Source: JAABUE01 sp037440925 (GTDB lineage Bacteria > Chloroflexota > Anaerolineae > Anaerolineales > Villigracilaceae). Taken from it: a stretch of 64,000 nucleotides of DNA. The notes below the pieces were generated by a model. The model was not told the origin of the DNA. It saw only the letters and a list, made by a program, of their open reading frames with translations, and made no database searches. The translations under genes were made by a program, and so were the position numbers. The stretch's first letter is position 1, and each line of letters starts with the position of its first letter. Shown piece by piece: positions 1 to 8,269 of this stretch. The DNA is taken from contig JBBITF010000008.1 in NCBI GenBank assembly GCA_037440925.1, positions 1-64,000 of the forward strand, given 5' to 3'.

Positions 1-989
1 CCATACACCCTCGCCATCCTCCTCACCTCCTTCTCCAGCGTCTCGCGCAGTTCTTTTGGTTCAATCACCTCGCAATCCGCGCCCCAGCCTCTTACCCAGG
101 GGAGCATTTCGCGCCACTCGGCGATGCGCGCCCGCCAGAGGATGGAACCGTCGGCCTGCAAGGTTTCCTGCTGCGAGCGGTGCCAGCGCGTTTCCTGCAC
201 GCGGCGCGCCACCTTTGGACTGAATCGCAGAACCACCTCGACCGGCTCGCCCTCGCCATACCAGATGCCCCAGGCGTCGGCCAGCAAATCGCGCGGGTCG
301 AAATCGGCAGGGATTTGATAAGGGTCGCGGGTCAGTTCGGCGCGGCGGATGCGCTCGATTTTGAAGGTGCGCATCTTCTCTACGCTCCAGCCTTTTTCAG
401 CGAGCAACTGCGCCATTCCCATCACATGCGTCGTTTGACCGACGGCATACGGCTCGATGAAATAGGGGCTGAGCAGGTACTCGAACACCCGCTCGCCGGC
501 CTCGCCCTGATGCCAGATGTGCGCTTTGCGCTGTTCCGCCCAGGACAGAGTAAGCGTTTCCAGCGCCTGCAAATAGACCGGGTCATCGCGCTGCGCGGCG
601 TCATCCATCACATCCGCCGATTGAAGGACGTGCGCGCTGATGCGTTTGGCCCAGCGCTCCATGGCGATCCCCAGTTTGCGCAGCGCCGCGGCGGCGTGAC
701 GATTCTGCCGGTCCATGCGAGTGGCTAACAGGCGAGAGGCCAGGTGAACCGCCAGCGCCTCATGCAGGTTCAAGCGCACGTTGATCAGGTCGGCTGTGCG
801 GTCAATCTTCAGGCGGCCGTCCTCCTCCTGGTAAATGTGGCCGGGCAGATCCGGCAGATTGCGCAAGATGGTGGAACGTTCCACTCCCAGGCGGCGCGCC
901 AGTTCGGCCTGGGTCAAGCCTTCGGGGTGTGCCAGCAAGAGATTTTCGATTTGAATCAGGCGTGCGGCTTTGTTTTCGGCTTTGGTCAT
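1..989 (-). CDS. WYL-domain transcriptional regulator (3' end beyond window)
   Basis: The gene reads leftwards off the window edge, so its C-terminus is missing; about 329 codons are visible. The N-terminus is a DeoR/HTH_11-like winged helix (residues about 5-50: AELARRLGVERSTILRNL). The C-terminal half has the WYL-type layout, with a segment rich in R, F, W and E ending near EMLPWVRGWG. Such proteins are DNA-binding regulators whose WYL domain senses a ligand, often an oligonucleotide or nucleotide. The ATG at 989 is preceded by GGAGG with good spacing. It lies next to another small winged-helix gene on the same strand. The regulatory target is not evident. Confidence 0.8.
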   Translation of the reverse strand, partial: MTKAENKAARLIQIENLLLAHPEGLTQAELARRLGVERSTILRNLPDLPGHIYQEEDGRLKIDRTADLINVRLNLHEALAVHLASRLLATRMDRQNRHAAAALRKLGIAMERWAKRISAHVLQSADVMDDAAQRDDPVYLQALETLTLSWAEQRKAHIWHQGEAGERVFEYLLSPYFIEPYAVGQTTHVMGMAQLLAEKGWSVEKMRTFKIERIRRAELTRDPYQIPADFDPRDLLADAWGIWYGEGEPVEVVLRFSPKVARRVQETRWHRSQQETLQADGSILWRARIAEWREMLPWVRGWGADCEVIEPKELRETLEKEVRRMARVY

Positions 990-1060
990 GAATACCTCCG
1001 CAACAAAAAGTGATTTGAGAATACTTTAGCACAACTGCGTGGCGAATTCTGCAACATTTT

Positions 1061-1267
1061 TCATTTTTTCCACCGAAACGGCCACAAACGACCGTGATCG
1101 TCTTCGCTTACCAGCAGACCGCGGTCTTCCAGGGCCGGCAGGGCGCGGGTTACTTCCGAGCGATTCACCCCCAGCAGGCGGGCGATAAAGCCCGGACGTT
1201 CCCCCGGATACGCCTCAATTTTACGATAGATTCCTTCCAAACGTTCCTGATTGGGTTGACGAGCCAT
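1061..1267 (-). CDS. Small winged-helix DNA-binding protein (68 aa)
   Basis: A 68-residue protein made almost entirely of one helix-turn-helix unit: YRKIEAYPGERPGFIARLLG followed by VNRSEVTRALPALEDRGLLV, the typical recognition helix and wing of MarR/HTH_20-like folds. A longer reading from 1303 is possible. The ATG at 1267 is preferred because GAAGGAGG lies at the right distance in front of it. A TATAGT -10-like hexamer sits at 1302-1307 on the same strand. It could be a small autonomous regulator. The basic C-terminus (RWKK) fits DNA binding. The target is unknown. Confidence 0.7.
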   Translation of the reverse strand: MARQPNQERLEGIYRKIEAYPGERPGFIARLLGVNRSEVTRALPALEDRGLLVSEDDHGRLWPFRWKK

Positions 1268-1373
1268 CTTGAGCCTCCTTCGAGTGGATTGTTCTGCATC
1301 CACTATACAGAGGCGGTGTTGCGCCTACGGCAACACGAGCGCGAAACTTTGCAAGGCGGCTCGTCAGCATCAG

Positions 1374-1453
1374 GCTTGGGTTTGGCAATCCGAGCCAGCG
1401 GAGGGGCTTGGATTTGGCAATCCAGGCCAGCGGTCAGAGCAATCCAGGTCAGC
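1374..1453. repeat. Imperfect 32-bp tandem repeat
   Basis: Two full units begin at 1374 and 1406 (each starting GCTTGG.TTTGGCAATCC and containing CCAGCGG). A partial third unit, GCAATCCAGGTCAGC, follows at about 1439. They lie in the 500-base non-coding stretch between the small winged-helix gene and dedA. Unit 1 and unit 2 differ at a few positions. No convincing gene is seen in 1268-1766 apart from this repeat, the double hairpin at 1605-1648 and the dedA promoter. Confidence 0.75.
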
Positions 1454-1604
1454 ATGGTGGCGTTTTTTGGGGCTGCTAAAATTTTGGCTTGTGCGGATTG
1501 TCAAATCGCCTTATTGCGGGCAATCACCGGAGTAGGGCTTTTCAAAGAATTAATCTATTGCCGCTCCAACGCCGTTTCCACTCTCTGTAGGCTCCAAAAA
1601 CGTA

Positions 1605-1648
1605 TCGCCGACCTGTGGTCGGCCTTGCCAGGCAGAGCCTGGCGGTAC
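1605..1648. repeat. Double-hairpin dispersed repeat, copy 1
   Basis: Two adjacent palindromes: GCCGACC-tgt-GGTCGGC and CCAGGC-aga-GCCTGG, ending in GGCGGTAC. An inverted copy with the same two hairpins in the same relative order lies at 55903-55950. The conserved pair of stems separated by CTT/AAG, occurring twice in 64 kb in non-coding DNA, marks it as a REP/MITE-like element. Confidence 0.75.
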
Positions 1649-1703
1649 GATTTGCGGACATACATTAAAACGTTGAAAAGCCCTATCACCAGAGCAACCA
1701 GCG

Positions 1704-1732
1704 TTAACCGAATGCTCAGAACAGGGTATAAT
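1704..1732 (+). promoter_or_regulatory. Sigma-70 type promoter of dedA
   Basis: TTAACC (1704-1709), a 17-base spacer and a perfect TATAAT (1727-1732). The start codon of dedA is at 1767 with GAAAGAGAG as ribosome binding site. Confidence 0.6.
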
Positions 1733-1766
1733 CGGCGTCTGTTAACCTACTGCGAAAGAGAGAAAC

Positions 1767-2435
1767 ATGGAGATTTTGACCTTTTTGCTCGACCTGTTCC
1801 TGCACCTGGACGAATACCTGGCCGAGGTCATCCGCAACTACGGCGTCTGGACCTATGGCTTGTTGTTCTTTGTCATTTTCATAGAGACCGGTCTTGTGGT
1901 CACGCCGTTCTTGCCGGGCGATTCGTTACTCTTTGCAGCCGGCACCTTTGCCTCGCCGGTGATGGGAGAGGCGCTCAACATCTACGTCTTGGTTGGATTG
2001 CTGATAGTCGCGGCAGTGTTGGGCGATACTGTCAATTACTGGATTGGTCACTTCGTAGGGGAGCGCGCCTATCATAGCCGATGGGTGAAAAAAGAATACC
2101 TCGAACGCACCCATGCCTTTTTTGCAAAACACGGCGGCAAGACCATTTTCCTGGCGCGTTTTGTCCCTATCATCCGCACCTTTGCGCCCTTTGTGGCCGG
2201 CGTTGGGAAGATGTCGTATGGCTATTTTTTTTCGTACAATGTCTTTGGCGGTTTGGTGTGGGTGCCCTTGTTTACGCTGGCGGGCTATTTCTTTGGCACC
2301 ATTCCCTTTGTGCAAAAGAATTTCGAATTTGTCATCATCGCCATCATCTTGATTTCGCTCATCCCGGTCTTGTTCGAGGCCTGGAAGGCGCGGCAGGAGG
2401 GGGCTAAGGGAAAGGTCGAGGTCCAAACCGATTGA
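1767..2435 (+). CDS. DedA family membrane protein
   Basis: A 222-residue polytopic membrane protein of the DedA/SNARE-associated (VTT) family, whose members act in lipid carrier recycling (undecaprenyl phosphate or phosphatidylethanolamine translocation) and envelope homeostasis. The family signature is clear: FIETGLVVTPFLPGDSLLF near residue 35, and the re-entrant region FFAKHGGKTIFLARFVPIIR with FAPFVAGVGKM around residues 115-150. Length is normal for the family. The ATG at 1767 follows GAAAGAGAGAAAC. Its stop overlaps the TTG start of the VanZ-like gene by three bases, so the two are probably co-translated. Confidence 0.93.
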   Translation: MEILTFLLDLFLHLDEYLAEVIRNYGVWTYGLLFFVIFIETGLVVTPFLPGDSLLFAAGTFASPVMGEALNIYVLVGLLIVAAVLGDTVNYWIGHFVGERAYHSRWVKKEYLERTHAFFAKHGGKTIFLARFVPIIRTFAPFVAGVGKMSYGYFFSYNVFGGLVWVPLFTLAGYFFGTIPFVQKNFEFVIIAIILISLIPVLFEAWKARQEGAKGKVEVQTD

Positions 2436-2839
2436 GTAGAATCCCCTCCGCTTTCCTCGGAATCATCACGGTTCTCTTTGCGGTCTTTATCCTGACCGTC
2501 ATCTTGCTGGCAGATACAGGACGGATGCCAGGCATTTTGCAATTCGTTCATGCCATCCCCTTCGGCGACAAGTTGGGACATTTCCTCTTGATTGGCATAT
2601 TGAGTTTTCTGCTATGCAAGACGGCCGTTCGAGCCTTTCCGCATAAACAGCCGCAGCAGGTGGCCGCCCTGGTGTGCCTGGGACTCGCGGTTGTCTTTGG
2701 CGTGGAAGAAGCCTCTCAAAGCCTGATTCGCGTGCGAAACGCCTCCTTCTTGGACCTGCTGGCCGATTGGGCTGGAATTGCGCTTTTTGGTTGGCTATCT
2801 GTGCATTTCGATCATCTCCACAAATCGCCTGGCATATAA
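2432..2839 (+). CDS. VanZ-like family membrane protein
   Basis: A 135-residue protein with about four hydrophobic helices and the VanZ-like arrangement: HAIPFGDKLGHFLLIGILSF around residues 40-60, then FGVEEASQSLIRVRNASFLDLLADWAGI near the C-terminus. The conserved D-K-x-x-H and E-x-x-Q motifs are the hallmark of the family, whose biochemical role outside vancomycin resistance is unclear. Translation starts at a TTG overlapping the dedA stop codon. The last 45 bases overlap the 3' end of the convergent DJ-1 gene. Confidence 0.8.
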   Translation: MSRIPSAFLGIITVLFAVFILTVILLADTGRMPGILQFVHAIPFGDKLGHFLLIGILSFLLCKTAVRAFPHKQPQQVAALVCLGLAVVFGVEEASQSLIRVRNASFLDLLADWAGIALFGWLSVHFDHLHKSPGI

Positions 2840-3520
2840 CGGCGCGTCCAGCGGCCAGCGCGAGGTGAGCAAATTCCTATCTTGCAGCACAAACGGCCAC
2901 AGCATGAGCGGGCCGTTCTTGAAATTCTTGGGGTCTTTGAGTGCGCCTCGCACTTCATCGGCTACATAACAGTCATAGGTGCGGTAGCGGCGGCCCAACA
3001 GCCAGAAGGTCAGCGCGTAACCGGAGAATTCCAGATCTTTGGTCAGCGCCGTGACCGTATAGTCCCACAAGACGCTCTTGCCGCTTTCGGGGGCGATGGC
3101 GCGCGCCAGCACCAGCGTCCCATGACAAATGGCGCCCACCACTTTACCTTGCCGGAAAAACTCGACCATCTTTGCCTGGAGCGTTTCGCTTTCCAGGTAT
3201 GGCTTCATGCCGGGCGCGTGGCCGCCGGTCAGGGAGGCGGCGTCGAAATCGTCTACCTGGATGTCGGTGTACTTGATAGGGTGTTGAAATTCAGGCGAGG
3301 CGGCCATCTTCTTGTAATTGGCCAGGCCGCGCGGACCGGCTCCCAGCGGCCCGAAGATTGGTCCCTTGAGCAGGCGCGGGTCGCAGGCGGCCACGTTCCC
3401 CTTCTCAGTGGCAAACGTGACCTTCCAGCCGCGCTCCGTACAGGCTTTCCACGGGAACGACGATTCCGACGGGTCGAAGTCATGGTCGGGCAGTGGGATC
3501 AAAATATGCGGGCGTGCCAT
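2795..3520 (-). CDS. DJ-1/PfpI family protein (type 1 glutamine amidotransferase-like)
   Basis: A 241-residue protein of the DJ-1/ThiJ/PfpI superfamily. The nucleophile elbow AICHGTLVLARA carries the conserved reactive cysteine, and an upstream glutamate lies in the FDPSESS region. Members include glyoxalase III or deglycase-like chaperones (Hsp31 type) and intracellular peptidases; the length best fits the Hsp31-like branch. The ATG at 3520 is chosen over an upstream reading at 3550 because CTGGAGG lies six bases before it. The gene is convergent with, and overlaps, the VanZ-like gene by 45 bp. Confidence 0.85.
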   Translation of the reverse strand: MARPHILIPLPDHDFDPSESSFPWKACTERGWKVTFATEKGNVAACDPRLLKGPIFGPLGAGPRGLANYKKMAASPEFQHPIKYTDIQVDDFDAASLTGGHAPGMKPYLESETLQAKMVEFFRQGKVVGAICHGTLVLARAIAPESGKSVLWDYTVTALTKDLEFSGYALTFWLLGRRYRTYDCYVADEVRGALKDPKNFKNGPLMLWPFVLQDRNLLTSRWPLDAPLYARRFVEMIEMHR

Positions 3521-3557
3521 AAGCCTCCAGTTTCGTGTCATTTTTTCCAAGTGCCTG

Positions 3558-3563
3558 TATAAT
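3558..3563 (+). promoter_or_regulatory. -10 element upstream of the PLP amino-acid enzyme gene
   Basis: A perfect TATAAT at 3558-3563 lies 53 bases before the ATG at 3617, in the divergent spacer between the DJ-1 gene and the PLP gene. No strong -35 is visible. Confidence 0.45.
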
Positions 3564-3616
3564 TACGAAGATTATATTCGATTGCGCCGCCCTCTACCCC
3601 TCCGGGAATTCACGCC

Positions 3617-4834
3617 ATGCCCTTCACCAATGAACGCTACCTGGCGCTCCGGGAAACCTTCGAAGGCAAACGCCTGCCGCTGGCGTTCGTGGATTTGGAG
3701 GCCTTCGATGCCAACGTGGCTTACGTGGCCGATAAAGCGCGCGACGCGGGCAAGACCATTCGCTTGGGCAGCAAGTCCATCCGCTGCGAGCCGCTCATGC
3801 GCCGCATCCTGGCGTATGGGGATGTCTATCGGGGGTTTTTGACCTATACCGTCGAAGAGACCCGCTTCCTGGCCGACAAAGGCCACGACGACTTCATCAT
3901 TGCTTACCCCACCCTCCAGCCAAGCGACCTCGACCTGCTCACCCGCCTCACCCTGGACGGGAAATCTGTTTCCGTTATGGTGGACTCGCTCCAACACCTG
4001 ACGGCTCTTTCGGCTGCCGGTCAGCGGGCCGGCGTGACGCTCTCTGCCTGCCTGGAAGTAGACCTGTCCTACCGCCCGCTTGGCGCGGATTGGATTCATC
4101 TCGGCTTGCGCCGCAGTCCGCTGCGCACCCCGGCCCAGGCGCTCGACCTGGCGAAGAAGGCGGCAGCCTTCAAGGGCGTGCGGGTTGACTGTCTGATGGG
4201 CTACGAGGGCCACATTGCCGGCGTCAACGATGCCGTGCCGGGCCGCGCCCTGAACAATCTCGTCCTGCGCGCGCTGAAAAAACTGTCGGTGCGGGAACTG
4301 AGCGGGAGACGGGGGGCAGTCGTCAGGTCCCTGAAAGAAGCGGGGGTACCCCTGCGGCTGGTCAACGGCGGCGGCAGCGGCAGTCTGATGTCCACGCTGG
4401 CCGATCCGTCCGTCACCGAGGTCACGGTCGGGTCGGGGTTCTACGCCCCGCGTCTTTTCCACCATTTTAGAGAAGTCCAATATCAGCCGGCGGCGTTTTT
4501 TGCGCTGCAAGTGGTGCGCGCGCCAAAGCCGGGCCTGGTTACCTGCCTGGGCGGCGGATACATCGCTTCGGGTCCCACCGACGCCAGCAAAGCGCCCTTG
4601 CCGGTCATGCCGGTTGGCATGGAGTACCTGCCGCTGGAGGGCGCGGGCGAAGTGCAAACGCCGCTGCGATTGCCCGCCGATGCGCCTGAAATCCGCCTGG
4701 GAGACCCGCTCTTTTTCCAGCACGCCAAGGCTGGCGAATTGTGCGAACGGTTCAACGAGTTGTATTTGCTGAAAGGAGGCCAGATTGTAGAAGCGGTGAA
4801 AACATATCGCGGCGAAGGAATGAATTTCTTGTAA
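3617..4834 (+). CDS. Alanine-racemase-fold PLP enzyme (amino acid deaminase/aldolase type)
   Basis: A 405-residue fold-type III PLP enzyme related to D-threonine aldolase and D-serine dehydratase. The PLP lysine lies in LGSKSIRC (about residue 52). A phosphate-binding glycine-rich stretch, LVNGGGSGSL, lies in the middle, and the C-terminal beta domain contains VTCLGGGYIASG. These enzymes act on D- or beta-hydroxy amino acids in the cytoplasm. The exact substrate cannot be read from sequence. It is followed after 61 bases by a GPH-type symporter, so uptake and catabolism of a small molecule may be coupled. Length is as expected for the family. Confidence 0.8.
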   Translation: MPFTNERYLALRETFEGKRLPLAFVDLEAFDANVAYVADKARDAGKTIRLGSKSIRCEPLMRRILAYGDVYRGFLTYTVEETRFLADKGHDDFIIAYPTLQPSDLDLLTRLTLDGKSVSVMVDSLQHLTALSAAGQRAGVTLSACLEVDLSYRPLGADWIHLGLRRSPLRTPAQALDLAKKAAAFKGVRVDCLMGYEGHIAGVNDAVPGRALNNLVLRALKKLSVRELSGRRGAVVRSLKEAGVPLRLVNGGGSGSLMSTLADPSVTEVTVGSGFYAPRLFHHFREVQYQPAAFFALQVVRAPKPGLVTCLGGGYIASGPTDASKAPLPVMPVGMEYLPLEGAGEVQTPLRLPADAPEIRLGDPLFFQHAKAGELCERFNELYLLKGGQIVEAVKTYRGEGMNFL

Positions 4835-4895
4835 TCTTGTGATCTCGAACACGCTCTTTGCCCGAGTCGGAGCGCGTGCAAAGCCAAAGGAGAAA

Positions 4896-6218
4896 ATGAT
4901 GAAAAGGACGCTCAAGCACATCAGTTATTCGATGGGGAATTTCGCCAACACCATCGCCTACCAGGTGTTCGGCAACCGCATCCAGTTCTATTATGTAGAT
5001 ATCCTCGGGTTGAACGCCGCCACCGCCGGCGTGCTGTGGACGATTTATGGCCTGTGGAATGCCATCAACGACCCGCTGATGGGGCAAATTTCGGACCGCA
5101 CGCGCTCGCGCTTTGGGCGGCGCGTGCCGTATGTGGCCTTTGGCGCCATCCCGCTGGGCCTGTCGTTTTTCTTCTTGTGGACGCCGCCCGGCCATAGTCC
5201 GTGGATACTGGCTGCCTACTTCTTGATGATTTTGTTCATCTTCGATACCCTTTATAGCCTGACCATCATCGCCTACAATGCTCTGTTCCCCGAAGTAGCC
5301 CCCACCGTCCGCGACCGGGTTGACCTTTCGGCTACGCGCGAAATTCTGGCGACCTTTGCGCTGCTGCTTTCATATATCCTGGCGCCCATCATTGCCGAAG
5401 AGGTGGGGTATATCGTCATGGGCGCGATTATGGGCGCTTTGATTGCTCTGGGCTACCTGATTGCTATGATTGGCGTCAAGGAAAAGCCGATTGACGAGAG
5501 CAAAGAGGAGAATCTCGGCCTGCTCCCCTCGCTCAAAATTGTCCTGTCCAGCATCCCGTTCCGCTGGTTCTTGGGCGCGAATATCGCCAAGGAGTACATC
5601 TGGCTGGTGTTGGGCGCCATGCTGCCTTTCTGGCGGAAATATGCGCTCGGCATCCAGTCGCCGGTGAACGTGTTCGGCGCGGAACTGGGGCCAGGCGATG
5701 CAGAAGCCGTCTTGCTTGGTTTGGCTATCGTGTTGGCAATACCCTGCCTGCTCATCTGGCGGCCCATCGTCCTCAGACTGGGCTATCGGCGCACCTGGAT
5801 TGTGGCTGCCTTCACCTTTATCCCCGGCCTGGCAATCATGGGGCTGGCCAATGACTTTTATTCCGGCCTGGTCGGAACGCTGTTGGTCGCCCCAGGGCTG
5901 GCCGGCTCGATGATTATGCCTTTCCCGGTCATCTCTGAAATCATTGACGACGACGCCAAAAAGCACGGTTTTCGCCGCGAAGGGTTGTTCTTTGGCATGA
6001 ACGGCGGCATCACCAAACTGGCCTTTTCGGCGCAGGGGGTGTTGTTTGCTTCGGTCATGTCTGCGGCTGGCTATGTGGCCGGCGAGACGGTGCAATCTGC
6101 CAGCGCTGTCATGGGCATCCGCTTCATGATTAGCGGCACGGCCATCTTGGCAAGCCTGATTATTGCCTTGTGCATGTGGCAATATCCGCTGGGACGCGAT
6201 TCCCATACCCCGAGTTAA
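4896..6218 (+). CDS. Glycoside-pentoside-hexuronide (GPH/MFS_2) family cation symporter
   Basis: A 440-residue twelve-helix transporter of the MelB/GPH type. It has the diagnostic N-terminal motif (YGLWNAINDPLMGQISDRTR) after the second helix and a central cytoplasmic loop with IGVKEKPIDESKEEN. Members import sugars, glucuronides or other osmolytes with Na+ or H+. The start at 4896 (ATGATG) is preferred over 4839 because AAAGGAG precedes it directly. It lies in a run of four genes on the same strand (3617 to 8071) and is followed after 12 bases by a small membrane protein. The substrate is not predictable. Confidence 0.85.
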   Translation: MMKRTLKHISYSMGNFANTIAYQVFGNRIQFYYVDILGLNAATAGVLWTIYGLWNAINDPLMGQISDRTRSRFGRRVPYVAFGAIPLGLSFFFLWTPPGHSPWILAAYFLMILFIFDTLYSLTIIAYNALFPEVAPTVRDRVDLSATREILATFALLLSYILAPIIAEEVGYIVMGAIMGALIALGYLIAMIGVKEKPIDESKEENLGLLPSLKIVLSSIPFRWFLGANIAKEYIWLVLGAMLPFWRKYALGIQSPVNVFGAELGPGDAEAVLLGLAIVLAIPCLLIWRPIVLRLGYRRTWIVAAFTFIPGLAIMGLANDFYSGLVGTLLVAPGLAGSMIMPFPVISEIIDDDAKKHGFRREGLFFGMNGGITKLAFSAQGVLFASVMSAAGYVAGETVQSASAVMGIRFMISGTAILASLIIALCMWQYPLGRDSHTPS

Positions 6219-6230
6219 TAGGAGGTCAGA

Positions 6231-6623
6231 ATGTCCGAAGAGACCAAACTTACCTGGCTCAAGCGCGTGCTGATTTTCAAAATGCTGGTCGTCCTGTTGC
6301 TGTGGGGCCTGCCAACCTGGGTCGCGCCCGCAGCGGTGCTGAAACTTTTCGGCGAGACCCTGCCCGATCCGCCCTTCTACATGCGCATCTTTGGCGCCAC
6401 GCAAATTGGCCTGGTCTTCCTGTATTGGCTGGCCTGGCAGAATCCGCTCAAGAACCGCGACATCATCCGTTACGCTGTGGTGGACAATACCGTCGCTTTC
6501 CTCACCATGATGGGCTACGCCGCGACCGTTGGAATCACCAACCCGACCGTATGGATTTCGGCGGCCCTGGTGTTGTTCTTCGCTGTTGCCTTTTACTTTC
6601 TGACGCCCAAAGCAGCCGGATGA
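6231..6623 (+). CDS. Four-helix membrane protein of unknown function
   Basis: A 130-residue protein with four predicted transmembrane helices (about residues 10-30, 48-66, 74-96 and 103-125) and no catalytic motif I recognise. A strong AGGAGG lies just before the ATG at 6231. The stop codon overlaps the ATG of the M20 peptidase (ATGA), which suggests translational coupling and a shared operon with the symporter upstream. It may be an accessory membrane protein. I do not assign a function. Confidence 0.75.
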   Translation: MSEETKLTWLKRVLIFKMLVVLLLWGLPTWVAPAAVLKLFGETLPDPPFYMRIFGATQIGLVFLYWLAWQNPLKNRDIIRYAVVDNTVAFLTMMGYAATVGITNPTVWISAALVLFFAVAFYFLTPKAAG

Positions 6624-8071
6624 TGACAATGTTGGAAGAAGCCCTAGCCTACGCCCGCGCCAACCGCGCCGCGCATCTCTCTGGACTTTGTGACTGGCTG
6701 CGCATCCCCAGCGTTTCCACCCTGCCCGAACACGCCGCCGACGTGCGCCGTGCTGCGCAGTTTGCCGCCGAACGGCTGCGCGAGATGGGATTCCAGCGCG
6801 TGGAATTGCGCGAAACCGAGGGGCATCCTATCCTGTATGCCGAATGGCTGGGGGCTGACGCTCCCACCCTGCTCATCTACGGCCATTACGATGTCCAGCC
6901 GGTTGACCCGCTGGACGAATGGGCGCGCCCGCCCTTCGAGCCGCAGGTCGAGGGCGACACCCTGTACGCGCGCGGCGCCTCGGACGATAAAGGACAAGCC
7001 TTTGCGGTGCTGTCGGCGCTCGAATCCTACCTCAAGACCGGCGGCAAACTACCCGTCAACGTCAAGGTGCTGCTGGAAGGCGAGGAAGAAGTCGCCAGCC
7101 CCAATCTGTTTCCCTACCTGCATCAGCACGCAGACGAACTCGCCGCTGATGCTATTTTGATTGCTGACCAGGATATGCTTTCTCCTCAGCATCCGGTGGT
7201 TATGTGGGGCGTGCGCGGCCTCTTGTATGTGGAAATCGAGGTTAGCGGCCCGGCGCGCGATCTGCATTCTGGCACCTTCGGCGGCGCGGTGGACAATCCC
7301 TTCAACGTGCTGGCGCGCCTGTTGGCGGGCTTGCAGGATGGAACGACCCGCAAAGTGCTGATTCCCGGCTTTTACGACGAAGTGCAGGAACTCACCGCAG
7401 AGGAACGCGCCTTGATTGCCCAGGCGCCTATCAACGACCAGGTTGGCCTGGCGCTTACCGGCGCGCCTGCATTAGGCGGCGAGATGGGTTACCCGCTGGC
7501 CGAGCGCGTCAGTGTGCGGCCCACGTTGGATGTTCACGGGATCGCCGGCGGGTTCACCGGCGAGGGCATGAAAACCGTCATTCCTGCGAAAGCGAGCGCT
7601 AAGGTGAGTATGCGCTTGGTGCCAAACCAAACGCCGCCTCAAATTGCCGCCCTGTTGGAAGCGCATCTGCAAGCGCAATGCCCTCCTACCGTGCGATGTG
7701 AAATGCGCATCCTGGGCCAGGCCGCGCCGCTCAAGGTTGATTACAAGTCCCCGGCCGTGCAAGCGGCTGCCACAGCCTACGAGCGCGGCTTTGGTCACAG
7801 AGCGGTTTTCCTGCGCGGCGGCGGCTCGCTGCCGATTGTCCACGCCATGATCGAGGAGTTGAGCCGGCCAGGGCAGGGCGATATTCCGGTCGTCATGATT
7901 GGCTTTGGCCTGCCCGATGACCGCACGCACGCCCCCAACGAGAAGTTTCACCTGCCCAATTTCTATCAAGGCATCGAGACGGTCATCCATTATTTGCAGT
8001 TGTTTGAATGCCCGATTCCCTCTCCCAAAGGGAGGGGTAGGGTGAGGGAGATAGTTACGCGACCACGTTGA
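6620..8071 (+). CDS. M20 family dipeptidase
   Basis: A zinc-dependent M20 metallopeptidase of about 483 residues, similar to carnosinase-type dipeptidases. Metal and catalytic residues are visible: IYGHYDVQP, ARGASDDKGQ and LLEGEEEVASP in the N-terminal half, and an HAPNEKFHLPNF segment with the last metal histidine near the end. Between them is the lid (dimerisation) domain. The start overlaps the previous stop as ATGA; ATG codons at 6623 and 6629 are alternatives. The last 19-20 residues (after HYLQLFE) are encoded by a palindromic repeat at 8012-8071, so the natural stop seems to have been replaced by repeat insertion. Confidence 0.9.
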   Translation: MMTMLEEALAYARANRAAHLSGLCDWLRIPSVSTLPEHAADVRRAAQFAAERLREMGFQRVELRETEGHPILYAEWLGADAPTLLIYGHYDVQPVDPLDEWARPPFEPQVEGDTLYARGASDDKGQAFAVLSALESYLKTGGKLPVNVKVLLEGEEEVASPNLFPYLHQHADELAADAILIADQDMLSPQHPVVMWGVRGLLYVEIEVSGPARDLHSGTFGGAVDNPFNVLARLLAGLQDGTTRKVLIPGFYDEVQELTAEERALIAQAPINDQVGLALTGAPALGGEMGYPLAERVSVRPTLDVHGIAGGFTGEGMKTVIPAKASAKVSMRLVPNQTPPQIAALLEAHLQAQCPPTVRCEMRILGQAAPLKVDYKSPAVQAAATAYERGFGHRAVFLRGGGSLPIVHAMIEELSRPGQGDIPVVMIGFGLPDDRTHAPNEKFHLPNFYQGIETVIHYLQLFECPIPSPKGRGRVREIVTRPR

Positions 8072-8239
8072 TTTTGTCTATCCTGGTAATTGCCTACCCA
8101 CCCTCACCCCCAGCCCCTCTCCCGGGGAGAGAGGGGAGAAAAACCAGATGATTTTGTCGCTTTCGGCAAGAAAATCCGTTTCATCTATCCGATTTCCTCT
8201 CCCTTTGGGAGAGGGTTAGGGTGAGGGTAGACAGTTACC
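8012..8239. repeat. Cluster of three copies of a CCCTCTCCC/GGGAGAGGG palindromic repeat
   Basis: Copies A (8012-8059) and C (8190-8239) are direct repeats: CGATT.CCTCTCCC, a short loop, GGGAG.GGG, AGGGTGAGGG and finally AGTTAC. Copy B (about 8090-8144) is in inverse orientation, CTACCCACCCTCACCCC then CCTCTCCCGGGGAGAGAGGGG. Copy A runs into the 3' end of the M20 gene. A related stem occurs inside the dihydropyrimidinase gene at about 28953-28976. The region between the M20 gene and the decarboxylase holds nothing else. Confidence 0.8.
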
Positions 8240-8269
8240 TATTCTGTTTGAAAAAAAGCGAGGCGAATC

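Noticed and set aside
6170..6619. Upstream extension of the M20 peptidase frame
   Set aside because: It overlaps the symporter and membrane protein genes in another frame. The ATGA junction at 6620 marks the true start.
5370..6629. Long minus-strand ORF opposite the GPH symporter
   Set aside because: It is an antisense shadow: composition is low-complexity Gln/His-rich, and the plus strand encodes a clear transporter.
8012..8239. CRISPR-like array
   Set aside because: Only three units in mixed orientation, with spacers of uneven length and no cas genes nearby; they are palindromic dispersed repeats.
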